Below are positions 16,983-24,907 of a stretch of 28,607 bases of DNA, one piece after another; the first letter of the stretch is position 1, and every line of letters begins with the position of its first letter. Source of the DNA: an uncultured Clostridium sp. (GTDB taxonomy: Bacteria > Bacillota > Clostridia > Clostridiales > Clostridiaceae). Both the position numbers and the translations under genes were made by a program. The notes beneath the pieces are model-generated. The model had not been told where the DNA came from. It was given only the letters and a program-made list of their open reading frames with translations, and did not search any database. The stretch is taken from positions 1 to 28,607 of the forward strand of contig NZ_CALEVF010000018.1 of the NCBI RefSeq assembly GCF_937920395.1, in the 5' to 3' direction.

Positions 16983-17402
16983 ATGAGTATTATAACTTTT
17001 ACAGAAGAACAAATAAAAGTATTATCAAATAACAAATGTGTAAGTAACGTGAGTAGTAAATCAATATCTTACACTGATGAATTCAAACAATTATTTGTAT
17101 CAGAAAATGAGAATGGAAAACTTCCAAGATTAATTTTTGAAGAACATGGTTTTGATATAGATATCATTGGAATTGAACGTATTAAATCATCGGGTAAACG
17201 ATGGCGTAGAGCTTATAGAAAAGAAGGTATCCTTGGGTTAATTGATATGAGAAAAGAAAAATCAGGTAAATTCAGTGATAAAGAACTTCCAACCGAACGA
17301 AAGTTTGAACGTCTCACGGCTCAAATAAACTTATTGAAAGCTGAGAACGAAATATTAAAAAAAATAGATTTTCTAGAAAGAAGGTTGATAAAGAAGAAAT
17401 AA
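16983..17402 (+). CDS. IS3-family OrfA (transposase DNA-binding subunit)
   Basis: This 139-aa protein carries a helix-turn-helix region over about residues 25-85 (FKQLFVSENENG ... GIERIKSSGKRWRRAYRKEG). A leucine-zipper-like coiled coil follows near the C-terminus (ERLTAQINLLKAENEILKKI), which in this family mediates multimerisation. The ATG follows GAGGTGA. An A8 slippery run at 17357-17364 lies where ribosomes shift to -1 to make the OrfAB transposase. OrfA alone usually binds the terminal repeats and represses transposition. OrfA itself looks intact. Confidence 0.85.
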   Translation: MSIITFTEEQIKVLSNNKCVSNVSSKSISYTDEFKQLFVSENENGKLPRLIFEEHGFDIDIIGIERIKSSGKRWRRAYRKEGILGLIDMRKEKSGKFSDKELPTERKFERLTAQINLLKAENEILKKIDFLERRLIKKK

Positions 17403-18319
17403 TATTAGCATCACAAGAAAAATTTATTATCATAAGCAGAGTAATTGATAAGTATAAATTTAAAAATATGCTTAGTCACTTATGCAAAATATCGGGAGTA
17501 TCTCGTTCAGGTTATTATAACTATTACTCAGCCAAATCACTCAGCCGTAGGCAGCAACGAGATAATCAAGATACTATTGTTTGAGATACAATTCTAAAAG
17601 CATACAATTTTAAAGGCCGTAAAAAAGGAGCCCGACAAATAAAGATGACATTAGAAGGTAAATTTAATATCGTATACAACTTAAAACGTATTGGAAGAAT
17701 AATGAGAAAATATGGTATTATATGCCCGATTAGAAAAGCAAATCCGTATAGAAGAATGATGAAGGCAACAAAAGAACATATAGTTTTGCCAAATCTATTA
17801 AATAGAAATTTCAAACAAAAAACACCGGGAAAAGTATTGCTTACAGATATAACCTATTTATTTTATGGTAAAGGAAACAAAGCTTATTTATCGACGGTTA
17901 AGGATGGATCTACAAATGAAATATTAGCATACAGTGTATCTGACAGCTTGAAGTTAGACATCGTAATAGATACCATACTAAAGCTAAAAAAGAATAGAAA
18001 CATTAAATTAACTAAGGATGCATTTATTCATTCGGATCAAGGAGTGCATTATACAAGTCCAATCTTCCAAAGACTAATAAAAAGATGCAACTTAGGGCAA
18101 TCGATGTCAAGACGTGGAAACTGCTGGGATAATGCTCCACAGGAATCCTTCTTTGGCCACTTTAAGGATGAGGCATACATAAAGTCATGTGAGACTTTTG
18201 AGGATCTAAAAAAGGAAATTAAGGACTATATGATTTATTATAATAAGCACAGATACCAATGGAATTTAAAAAGGATGACTCCTGTTCAATACAGAAATCA
18301 TCTCAAAAAATCAGTATAG
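17366..18319 (+). pseudogene. IS3-family OrfB transposase, interrupted by a TGA
   Basis: This is the integrase-core half of the transposase, read in -1 relative to OrfA after the A8 run. The DDE residues are visible in LLTDITYL, HSDQGVHYTS and NAPQESFFGHFKDE. An HTH_21-like segment (RKKGARQIKMTLEGKF) precedes the core. The frame carries an in-frame TGA at 17582-17584, between the start of OrfB and the catalytic core. Full-length OrfAB therefore cannot be made unless the stop is read through. The 224-aa remainder from the ATG at 17645 keeps all catalytic residues but lacks a ribosome binding site. Confidence 0.85.
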
Positions 18320-18350
18320 GCTTTTTTAATTGTCCTTTACAAAGGTTACA
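18317..18350 (-). repeat. Right terminal inverted repeat of the IS
   Basis: It starts TAGGCTTTTTT and ends AAAGGTTACA. It is the partner of 16895-16928 and overlaps the end of orfB. Confidence 0.85.
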
Positions 18351-18998
18351 CATTACATAAGTAGAGGGTTTTTTATACTGAATGCTTGTTTTCTTACGAG
18401 CATATCCATCTTTTACTAGTTCATTTTCAAATTTTGATTTAATTCCTGGCGCCCAATTATATGGATTAGAAAATTTTAGATTAGATGTATCGACCCAAGC
18501 ATATTTAGTTCCATATTTAATTTCCGACCAGCCATATTGCTGATAAGAAGCCCAGTTGTACTGATCAATACCGACAGGTACTCCACCATATATTTCTACT
18601 GTTGTACCAGATTTAATTGTCCCTAATGTATTATATGATATTCCTGGTGAAGATTTTACGACAAGAGATTTGGTTGCGTTAGCTTGATCTATTGCTGTTA
18701 CTATAGTTACATACTGATTACTTACATAATTAGTTACTCCACTATAACTTACTTTGTACCAAGAACCTGATGTTCCAAGTATTTTAAGTGTAGTCCCAAG
18801 ATGAAAACCACCCTGCCAGCCATATTGTGTACCTGGTCCTCTACGTATGCTTATTCCTTCGCCAATTGCTATACCAATTTGATTTTTATATATTACTACT
18901 GGTTGTTTAATTGTGCTACCGAATACTTGTGAAGTATTGACACCTCCCACAAACACTAAAGCTGTGCTGATGATTGCTGTTGTTACAATACCCCCCAT

Positions 18999-19287
18999 TT
19001 AAAACAAATGAAACATATTATCAACATATACATAATATACATAATATCTAAAAAATGCAAAATAAATTATTTTATATAAAATATTTGCTTTTTTACACCC
19101 TCCAAAAAGACCTTGGTACACATCACTAGTAGTTGTAGTAAAGTACATTATTTATGCAAGACACCAAAAAAGGTAGGGATATAGCCTACTACTCTTTCAA
19201 TAATTGATTGCATTTCACATCTGATAAATTTTCTATATACGAACATCTTAGTTTATTCTTATCTGTTATATATATTTATAAATAGAA
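18999..19287. other. Gene-free upstream DNA of the SH3 gene
   Basis: AT-rich. I see no ORF with a ribosome binding site and no strong hairpin. Confidence 0.4.
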
Positions 19288-19340
19288 ATTACATAAAATA
19301 ATTAGACACTATAATTCAGTGTCTAATTATTTTATGTAAT
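19288..19340 (-). terminator. Perfect 23-bp inverted repeat below the Cys-rich gene
   Basis: Arms 19288-19310 and 19318-19340 are exact complements around ATAATTC. The repeat starts 10 nt after the stop of the leftward Cys-rich gene, so it probably ends that transcript. It is longer and more AT-rich than a normal terminator. Confidence 0.6.
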
Positions 19341-19349
19341 CAAAAAAGA

Positions 19350-19478
19350 CTAATGACAACAATTCATTACCATTGTTGCTAAGTGATGTCCATGCATGCA
19401 ACATGAACACATGTGCATACAACATCCATGCATACAACAACATGCATTTATACAATGAGTTAAAGTCATACCAACCAT
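19350..19478 (-). CDS. Cys/His/Met-rich 42-aa microprotein, metallothionein-like composition
   Basis: This ORF is only 42 codons but has an excellent ribosome binding site (AAGGAGGTG, 6 nt before the ATG). It holds 11 Cys, 7 His and 8 Met in 42 residues. Cysteines come in doublets and a triplet: C13-C14-C15, C19-C20, C24-x-C26-C27 and C40-C41, with histidines between (M16-H17-G-C-C, M28-H29-G-H31-H32). Such density points to binding of soft metals (Cu, Zn, Cd, Hg) or an Fe-S or haem-like ligand (inference). A cysteine-cross-linked spore coat peptide is the main alternative, given the spore-surface genes nearby. It has no signal peptide. No known family recognised. A 23-bp inverted repeat follows immediately as a likely terminator. 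Confidence 0.65.
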   Translation of the reverse strand: MVGMTLTHCINACCCMHGCCMHMCSCCMHGHHLATMVMNCCH

Positions 19479-19697
19479 TACAACACCTCCTTAAATTTTT
19501 GTAATTATAATATATTATGGAAATAAGCAAATATCATGTAAAAATTTTAAACAATTTTATGCTTTTACAGTGATATTAATTAATAGATACTCCTCATATA
19601 ACTTGCTTTCAGTATATAAAGTCAATACGTCTCAGCAATTATTGAAACACGAATATAGTTTGTTATTAGTTATTTTCTAATTTGGAATATTCGAATG

Positions 19698-19727
19698 AAT
19701 TTAACACAAGACATCTTGTGTTAAATT
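19698..19727. repeat. Intergenic palindrome, copy 1 of 2
   Basis: AATTTAACACAAG and its exact complement flank ACAT (13-bp stem). The same palindrome recurs at 24908-24937. It may be an operator, a terminator-like element or a small dispersed repeat. Confidence 0.8.
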
Positions 19728-19891
19728 AAAATAAGATCTCCCAACCATTGAGAATACTATTTTAATCAATGATTTAACTTTCTCTATCCTTATTTTATTA
19801 AAAATAATATTTAGGAAACACAAAGAAAATGGAATCTTTTGAATATGTAATGACTATTCTATATTATAGAATTTTTATATTAATTTTCCTT

Positions 19892-19919
19892 AAACCTAGC
19901 GCGTAATCGCTAGGTTTTT
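19892..19919 (+). terminator. Orphan rightward terminator or attenuator
   Basis: A perfect 10-bp stem AAACCTAGCG/CGCTAGGTTT with a 6-nt loop is followed by TTTTT. No rightward gene lies upstream back to the IS. It therefore ends either an unannotated small RNA or the leader of the glycosyltransferase gene 230 bp downstream. Confidence 0.75.
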
Positions 19920-20146
19920 AATTGATTTTGTAACATTAATTGTGTACCCCACATAAAATATTCAGTGCATTAATTACATTTAACGAATCCTTAATGTACC
20001 ATTTGGAGGTATCATCTCAAATTTAATTAGAGAAGATAAAGTATTGAATTCAGGAATGAAGAGTCAGATATATGTTTTAATGCTGTAACATTTTATGTTA
20101 ATTACAAATGTCATGAATCATAAGAATATATTTAAGGAGATAAATT

Positions 20147-21391
20147 ATGACAAACTATAGTTTTATTTTAGTATGTTACGATAATTGTGATTTAACAAAA
20201 AAAGCCTTGGAATCTCTGTTAGAATCCTTTGACTTAAATTGTAGAGGGCGTGGAATTGAGGTTATCATTATAAATAATAACTCCAAAGATGAAACAATTG
20301 AAGTAGTACAGAGAATAAAAGAAGATTATAAAGGAATTATAGAAATAGTATTAGTGAATATGGTAGAAAACATGGGCTATTCAATTGGTGTAAACGTAGG
20401 ACTTTCTAAGGCTACTGGCAAGATTATTACAATTCTAAATAATGACTTGATATTCCCAAGGGATTGGTTTAACGGGCTTGCTTCAGCATTAGATAAAGAT
20501 AGTTCTCTAGGTGTTACTGTTCCATATTTATCATATGCATCTGGAGTCCAGAATGTTGAAGTTAAACTTGATTCACTTCAGAAAATACAAGAGTTTGCTT
20601 ACAAATTTACAAATGAACACAAAGGCTCAATTGTCTATACAAACCGTGCTATAGGTGCATGTTTAACTATGAAACGTGAAGTTATTGAATTAATTGGAGG
20701 ATGCGATTTTTGGTTTGGTCTAGGAATGTACGATGATGATGATTGGTGCTTGCGAATTAGAGTTTCAGGCTATAAAATAGCGATTATTGGAGACTCTTTT
20801 GTATATCATATCGGCAATGCCACAATAGCTAGAAATAGTGAACACGTTACTGCTGCTATTTTATCAAACTGTAAAAAGTTTATGAAAAAATGGGACATGA
20901 AAGGAAATGAATATAAGGAAGGTCTATATACAGATAGAGAAAAATTGTTAGACGCTACTATTTATGAACGGCAAAAGCATTTCTTTCCAGTGAAATGTGA
21001 AGATTATATAACGGTTAGTCAAGATCAAAAAACAAAAATCAAGATAAGTAAATGTCTTTTAATTGCTGACTGGACTAACTATAAATCAGAATGGGAACGA
21101 AAACTAGAACAATTTCTTTTGAATTGTAATAATAGCGAGCTATATTTATGGATTCCTCAGCAATATTTCGACAAGGAAGAGGTTTTAGATAAAATCATAA
21201 AATCAGTACAAGATTTAGAGAATAAAGACAAATTATTAAGCTCAATTTTGAAAATTAAATATGATAATATAAATCCTATTGAACTAATTTCATTCATGAA
21301 ACAGTTTGATAACATTTTATTTGTAGAAAATGACTATGTGAACAAATTCATTGTAAATTTAGCTAATCAAATTAATATTCAGACTATTTAA
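20147..21391 (+). CDS. GT2-family glycosyltransferase with a C-terminal extension
   Basis: This cytoplasmic GT-A glycosyltransferase transfers a sugar from a nucleotide donor. Residues about 4-240 form the GT2 fold: FILVCYDNCDLTKKALESLL, VIIINNNSKDETIEV, NMGYSIGVNVGLSKATG (rhamnosyltransferase-like), the DxD-equivalent LNNDL (about 103-107), and DDDDWCLRIRVSGYKIAIIGDSFVYHIG near the acceptor/base site. Residues about 260-414 are an extra helical domain with no motif I recognise. No membrane helix or signal peptide is present. The ATG has AAGGAGA. It is followed in the same direction by a GT4 enzyme and by a protein with a Thr/Ser-rich stalk, suggesting O-glycosylation of that protein (inference from context). 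Confidence 0.85.
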   Translation: MTNYSFILVCYDNCDLTKKALESLLESFDLNCRGRGIEVIIINNNSKDETIEVVQRIKEDYKGIIEIVLVNMVENMGYSIGVNVGLSKATGKIITILNNDLIFPRDWFNGLASALDKDSSLGVTVPYLSYASGVQNVEVKLDSLQKIQEFAYKFTNEHKGSIVYTNRAIGACLTMKREVIELIGGCDFWFGLGMYDDDDWCLRIRVSGYKIAIIGDSFVYHIGNATIARNSEHVTAAILSNCKKFMKKWDMKGNEYKEGLYTDREKLLDATIYERQKHFFPVKCEDYITVSQDQKTKIKISKCLLIADWTNYKSEWERKLEQFLLNCNNSELYLWIPQQYFDKEEVLDKIIKSVQDLENKDKLLSSILKIKYDNINPIELISFMKQFDNILFVENDYVNKFIVNLANQINIQTI

Positions 21392-21487
21392 TAATACACA
21401 CATTTAGCATAGTATGGTACATTTTAAATATATTATGAATATCTTATCATATGTAGCTTGAGAATTATTATATGGCTAAAATTCATT

Positions 21488-21516
21488 CTCCACAAAGAGA
21501 GTGATTTTTTGTGGAG
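21488..21516. other. Hairpin between the two glycosyltransferase genes
   Basis: CTCCACAAA pairs perfectly with TTTGTGGAG (21488-21496 with 21508-21516). There is no T-tract after it, so it is more likely an RNA processing or stability element than a terminator. Confidence 0.45.
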
Positions 21517-21666
21517 TTAAAACAGAATAAGAACCATTTCACATAATAATGCTTTAGTGTTATATGAATGTAACCAAAATGATTGTGTGGTTTGGTTTTA
21601 TATTGCTCTATCAGGCTATTTTGTTTATATACTATATTAATAATTGCATATAAGGGAGGTCTCTTA

Positions 21667-22950
21667 ATGAAAGTGGCTATACTAACAATGTTCAATGGGT
21701 TATCAACAACATATTCATTGGTAAATGTGGTAGCGGATCATGTAAAAATGCTGTTAAATGCTAATATTAAAGTTAAATTATTAGTTAGTGAGGACTGTAA
21801 GGATAGTGAAAGATTTGGGGTTTATAAAGATGATAGAATCGAATGGGTTAAAATTACAAATAGATTAAATGGTAAACAAATTAAATGGTATGATTATTCA
21901 CAACCATATGGTAATCTTCATTCAAGTTTTTATGAAGAAGTTGCTGTAATAGGAAAAGATTTAATTGAGAATTTGCAGGATGTGGAAGTCTGTATAATGC
22001 ATGATATCCTTTATCAGGGATGGCACCTTGTTCACAATATAGCAGTAAGAGAGGCTCAAAAGAAGTTGCCAAATTTAAAATTCATAGAATTTACTCACTC
22101 TTTACCTATAAACCGCCCTAATAAATTAACATACCCTTTTTCTGAAAGATATAATCCAATGCCAAAAACGAATTTTGTTTACCCAACTCACTCAGGTATT
22201 TCAGCTCTAGCTAAACAATATAATGTCGCTGAAGGAAGGTGCAGAGTAGTATATAATACACTTCCACTTATTGAAAATATGAGTGAGCATATACAAAAAA
22301 TAGCTGAAAAAATAGACTTAATCTCTCCAGATATTCTTATAATATATCCTGCACGCCTTACTCCAGGTAAGAAATTTGAAAAAGTGGCATCATTAGCAGG
22401 CGCAATAAAGAGCAAAACCGAGAAAAATATTAAAATTGTTTTTTGTGATTTCCCATGTTTAGATATATCAAGTAATATTTATAAAAATATTATTAGGACT
22501 AAAGGTAAAAAATATGGTCTAAATTATGAAGATATGTTATTTACTTCAGATATAGGATATGATAATGGATTTCCAAGGCAAGCTGTTTTAGAATTATTTA
22601 CATTATCGAATTTATTTATTTGCCCATCATATTCAGAATCTTTTGGTCTCACAGTATTAGAAGCTGCTAGTAGAGGAAATTTTCTTGTTTTAAATGAAGC
22701 AGTGCCTGCGCTGGAAGAACTGGGTAAAAAACTTAATGCTTATTTTATGCGGTGGGATGCAAGAAATTTTGGATTTGATTCTAAGGAAAAATACAATCCA
22801 TCAGAAAAAGCATATTATGAGGAAAATGGGAATATAATTTTAAATTTAATCAGAGAAGACAGAGTATTGAATTCAAAAACTCAAATCAGACAAAAATATA
22901 ACCTAAACTGGGTTTGGAAAGAACAATTACAACCATTAATTCAAGAATGA
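21667..22950 (+). CDS. GT4-family glycosyltransferase
   Basis: This 427-aa GT-B retaining glycosyltransferase begins MKVAILTMFNGLSTTYSL. The start at 21667 is chosen because GGGAGG lies 7 nt upstream; the open frame extends further 5' but without a ribosome binding site. The C-terminal half has the donor-binding features of the Glycos_transf_1 family: YPARLTPGKKFEKV (about 241-254), then SYSESFGLTVLEAASRGNF, where E-x7-E brackets the nucleotide-sugar site. It has no membrane segment. It lies 275 bp after the GT2 gene in the same direction. With the GT2 enzyme it could build a short glycan on the stalk protein encoded downstream. Acceptor and donor sugar cannot be read from sequence. Confidence 0.88.
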   Translation: MKVAILTMFNGLSTTYSLVNVVADHVKMLLNANIKVKLLVSEDCKDSERFGVYKDDRIEWVKITNRLNGKQIKWYDYSQPYGNLHSSFYEEVAVIGKDLIENLQDVEVCIMHDILYQGWHLVHNIAVREAQKKLPNLKFIEFTHSLPINRPNKLTYPFSERYNPMPKTNFVYPTHSGISALAKQYNVAEGRCRVVYNTLPLIENMSEHIQKIAEKIDLISPDILIIYPARLTPGKKFEKVASLAGAIKSKTEKNIKIVFCDFPCLDISSNIYKNIIRTKGKKYGLNYEDMLFTSDIGYDNGFPRQAVLELFTLSNLFICPSYSESFGLTVLEAASRGNFLVLNEAVPALEELGKKLNAYFMRWDARNFGFDSKEKYNPSEKAYYEENGNIILNLIREDRVLNSKTQIRQKYNLNWVWKEQLQPLIQE

Positions 22951-23005
22951 CTTTATAGATATATCTATTAATATTTTATAAATATATAAGTTCAAAATTA
23001 TCTTA

Positions 23006-23026
23006 ATCTCCTTTAATAAAGGAGGT
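23006..23026 (+). promoter_or_regulatory. Hairpin that hides a Shine-Dalgarno site
   Basis: ATCTCCTTT (23006-23014) pairs over nine positions (one wobble) with AAAGGAGGT (23018-23026), around a 3-nt loop. This locks up the AAGGAGG of the small ORF that starts at 23036. It could act as a translational switch. Confidence 0.4.
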
Positions 23027-23035
23027 TATATCTTT

Positions 23036-23146
23036 TTGAAAATACGAACAAAGTTTTATATTTATATCAAGCATTTATACATAGGTTTAGAGATGATTAT
23101 TACTTCTATTATGGTATTGAAGTCGAAAATTGTAACTATTTTATAA
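23036..23146 (+). CDS. Possible 36-aa basic/hydrophobic peptide
   Basis: This TTG-started ORF (MKIRTKFYIYIKHLYIGLEM...) has a perfect AAGGAGG 10 nt upstream. A terminator begins within its stop codon, a pattern seen for real short genes. The sequence is basic then hydrophobic, like a small membrane peptide. It has no recognised family, and the spacing is a little long. It may instead be the stump of a decayed gene. Confidence 0.3.
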   Translation: MKIRTKFYIYIKHLYIGLEMIITSIMVLKSKIVTIL

Positions 23147-23190
23147 ATACTAAATACTATATTAGTATGAATTTAGTATTTATATTTTTT
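23143..23190 (+). terminator. AT-only terminator before the surface protein gene
   Basis: Perfect 13-bp arms (23143-23155 with 23171-23183) are followed by ATTTTTTT. There is only one G-C pair, so it is weak. It probably separates the glycosyltransferase transcript from the surface protein gene. Confidence 0.5.
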
Positions 23191-23231
23191 TAGTATAAAT
23201 TTAATGAAGTAATTTGAGCCATTAATAGTAG

Positions 23232-23291
23232 CTCAGCAAATTTTATAGGCATATTCCCCATAAATTAAATAATAATTTAATTTTCGCTGAG
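23232..23291 (+). promoter_or_regulatory. Folded 5' leader and candidate sporulation promoter of the surface protein gene
   Basis: CTCAGC (23232-23237) pairs with GCTGAG (23286-23291) 17 nt before the ribosome binding site, enclosing an inner AT palindrome. CATAAATTA at 23259-23267 fits the CATAnnnTA -10 pattern of sigma-E/sigma-K promoters. No convincing -35 is seen, so this is tentative. Confidence 0.3.
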
Positions 23292-23322
23292 ATTATTATT
23301 GGCCAATTAAGGAGTGAAAAAG

Positions 23323-24789
23323 ATGGCAATAAATTTTGGAGTTGCAGGTAATTATAATGTATTCGTATTCCAAGATATGAACATGAGTAATACAGATGCA
23401 GAAGGAAGGGTGGCCGTAGGTGGAAATGCTACCCTGGTTAATTACGGAATAGGTTCAGGTATTAGTCCATTACCACCTCCTGGAACAGATAATTCCTTCG
23501 TAATTGGAGGAAATGTAAATGTAACTAATGGATCTAACGCTAGTGGCAATACTGTCAGAAACCCAAGCGGCACAGTAATAAATTATACCATGGGTAATCC
23601 AAATGGAGCTTTTATAACTGGTACACCAATAGATTTTACAGCAGCACAAGCATATTTGGAATGTGCAAGTGTCTTTTGGGGTGGACTATCGCCAAATGGC
23701 ACAGGAAATGTAAGTTTTGGTACTCTAACTTTAACCGGTGTTGATCCCAATTTAAATATATTCAATATCAATGCTAATAATGTAGCGGGATCTGGCTTGG
23801 CCTTAAATATGCTAAATGGTATTAATATTGTTGCTCCGGTAAGCTCTACAATTTTAATTAATGTAACTGGAATAAACATCGCATTTGGAAGTTATCAGAT
23901 ATTTAGAAATGGTGTAGCAGCAACAAGAACTGACGCAAGAACAATAGTATGGAATTTTCCACAAGCTTTGACATGGACTAATAGTACAACAGCAATTTAT
24001 GGATCAGTATTAGCGCCTTTTGCTGCTGCAAGTACAACCTTTAGTCAAATTAACGGAAACATTATTTTTGATTCATTTTCAGGAAATGCAGAAAGCCATA
24101 ATGAATTGTTTATTGGTAATTTACCTGATGCTACGCCATGTTTACAAACAACAACGTCAACTACAACAACATCGACTACATCGACATCTACCACAACAAC
24201 GTCGACTACATCGACATCTACTACAACAACGTCGACTACATCGACATCTACTACAACAACAACCACGACAACTACATCAACAACATCAACTACATCAACT
24301 ACAACAATAGACCCTTCTTGCAGAAAATTCTGTGAAACTGATAAGTTTTGTACGGCTTGTCAAAATGCGAATTTTAAAAATATAGAAGTATTTGTAACAG
24401 TATCTATAACTAATTTTAAGATAATATGTACTTCACAAGGTAATAAAGTAATTGTAAATGGATTAAAGCATATAGAACTTGTATACTCATCAAATAAATG
24501 TTGCAAAGATGTACATCATGAACATTTTCAAGTCCCATTTTGCCAGTTTATATTACGAACTAACACATGTGATACCATAGCTTTTATTAAAGCATCTGTA
24601 TTACACATTTCTGTTGAAGAAATAAACTGTAATAGTATTATTGTGTCTACGACAATACTTCTTTGTCCAATATTTAAAAACCCATGTGATAAACATGGGC
24701 TTGACAATGACCTTCACCTTAATACTCACGAGATTTCATTCTATCACAAGGGTAAGATTGTATATACAAAATGGACATGTAAAGAATAA
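23323..24789 (+). CDS. Spore-surface protein: adhesin-like head, Thr/Ser stalk, SPOCS-like tail
   Basis: This 488-aa protein has three parts. Residues 1-270 (MAINFGVAGNYNVFVFQDMN, GRVAVGGNATL, NSFVIGGNVNV, then a beta-rich region ending SVLAPFAAAST...INGNIIF) resemble the 'choice-of-anchor A'/collagen-binding beta domains of surface proteins. Residues about 274-328 are almost only Thr and Ser (TTTTSTTSTS repeats), a mucin-like stalk suited to O-glycosylation. Residues about 330-488 are Cys-rich and contain KVIVNGLKHIELVY and VHHEHFQVPFCQFI, the pattern of SPOCS (DUF3794) domains found on spore envelope proteins. There is no signal peptide or sortase motif, which fits deposition on the spore from the mother cell. 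The start is ATG 23323, because AAGGAG is correctly spaced for it; the GTG at 23314 overlaps that site. Two glycosyltransferase genes lie just upstream. Confidence 0.8.
   Translation: MAINFGVAGNYNVFVFQDMNMSNTDAEGRVAVGGNATLVNYGIGSGISPLPPPGTDNSFVIGGNVNVTNGSNASGNTVRNPSGTVINYTMGNPNGAFITGTPIDFTAAQAYLECASVFWGGLSPNGTGNVSFGTLTLTGVDPNLNIFNINANNVAGSGLALNMLNGINIVAPVSSTILINVTGINIAFGSYQIFRNGVAATRTDARTIVWNFPQALTWTNSTTAIYGSVLAPFAAASTTFSQINGNIIFDSFSGNAESHNELFIGNLPDATPCLQTTTSTTTTSTTSTSTTTTSTTSTSTTTTSTTSTSTTTTTTTTTSTTSTTSTTTIDPSCRKFCETDKFCTACQNANFKNIEVFVTVSITNFKIICTSQGNKVIVNGLKHIELVYSSNKCCKDVHHEHFQVPFCQFILRTNTCDTIAFIKASVLHISVEEINCNSIIVSTTILLCPIFKNPCDKHGLDNDLHLNTHEISFYHKGKIVYTKWTCKE
24161..24250 (+). repeat. 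Three tandem 30-bp units encoding the Thr/Ser stalk
   Basis: Each unit encodes ten Thr/Ser residues. Units begin at 24161, 24191 and 24221 and differ at only two or three positions. A partial fourth and degenerate ACA/TCA triplets follow to 24305. The unit length is a multiple of three, so gain or loss would change stalk length without a frameshift. Confidence 0.9.
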
Positions 24790-24827
24790 GCTTGGAAATT
24801 AGAATTAGAGTTAAGAACCCCCTTTAG

Positions 24828-24860
24828 AGTACTGTGCATGTAATATTGCCAGTACTTTTT
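24828..24860 (+). terminator. Terminator after the surface protein gene
   Basis: AGTACTG/CAGTACT (24828-24834 with 24850-24856) is followed by TTTT, about 40 nt after the stop codon. The 15-nt loop is rather large. Confidence 0.6.
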
Positions 24861-24907
24861 GGTTTTATGAATCAGTTATTGATTCGTAATATTATTGTTA
24901 GTACGTG

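Larger units (their letters stand above)
16895..18350 (+). mobile_element. IS3-family insertion sequence (IS150-like), inactive copy
   Basis: This 1456-bp element begins TGTA and ends TACA, with 34-bp imperfect terminal inverted repeats (24 of 34 matching). It carries orfA and orfB in the -1 frame relation expected for the family. The flanking 3-bp direct repeat is CAA on the left (16892-16894) and CAT on the right (18351-18353), one mismatch. It lies inside the SH3-domain gene. An in-frame TGA in orfB and the divergent target repeat indicate an old, immobile copy. Confidence 0.9.
16794..18998 (-). pseudogene. Exported tandem SH3-domain protein, split by an IS3-family element
   Basis: The 5' piece is 18351-18998 and the 3' piece is 16794-16894. 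The protein starts with a hydrophobic export segment (residues about 3-27). Two bacterial SH3 modules follow: GISIRRGPGTQYGW...NYVSNQYV (about 48-96) and SLVVKSSPGISYNTLG...YAWVDTSNL (about 110-174). SH3 modules of this type bind the cell wall and often target amidases or spore-lytic enzymes, but no catalytic domain is present. Removing the IS and one 3-bp target copy restores the frame PSTYV-(M/L)-YASQGFYQVYTDLYG to a stop at 16794-16796. As found, translation instead runs 16 codons into the IS. The ATG lacks a ribosome binding site and the usual N-terminal lysines, so the true start may also be damaged. Confidence 0.8.

Noticed and set aside
23314..23322. GTG at 23314 as the start of the surface protein
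   Set aside because: It overlaps the AAGGAG ribosome binding site, which is correctly spaced only for the ATG at 23323.
24161..24250. CRISPR-like regular repeat
   Set aside because: There are no spacers. The units are contiguous and encode the protein stalk in frame.
24020..24335. Gln/Leu-rich, Asn/Tyr-rich and Val/Asp-rich ORFs over the repeat
   Set aside because: These are other-frame readings of the Thr/Ser triplet repeat in the surface protein gene.
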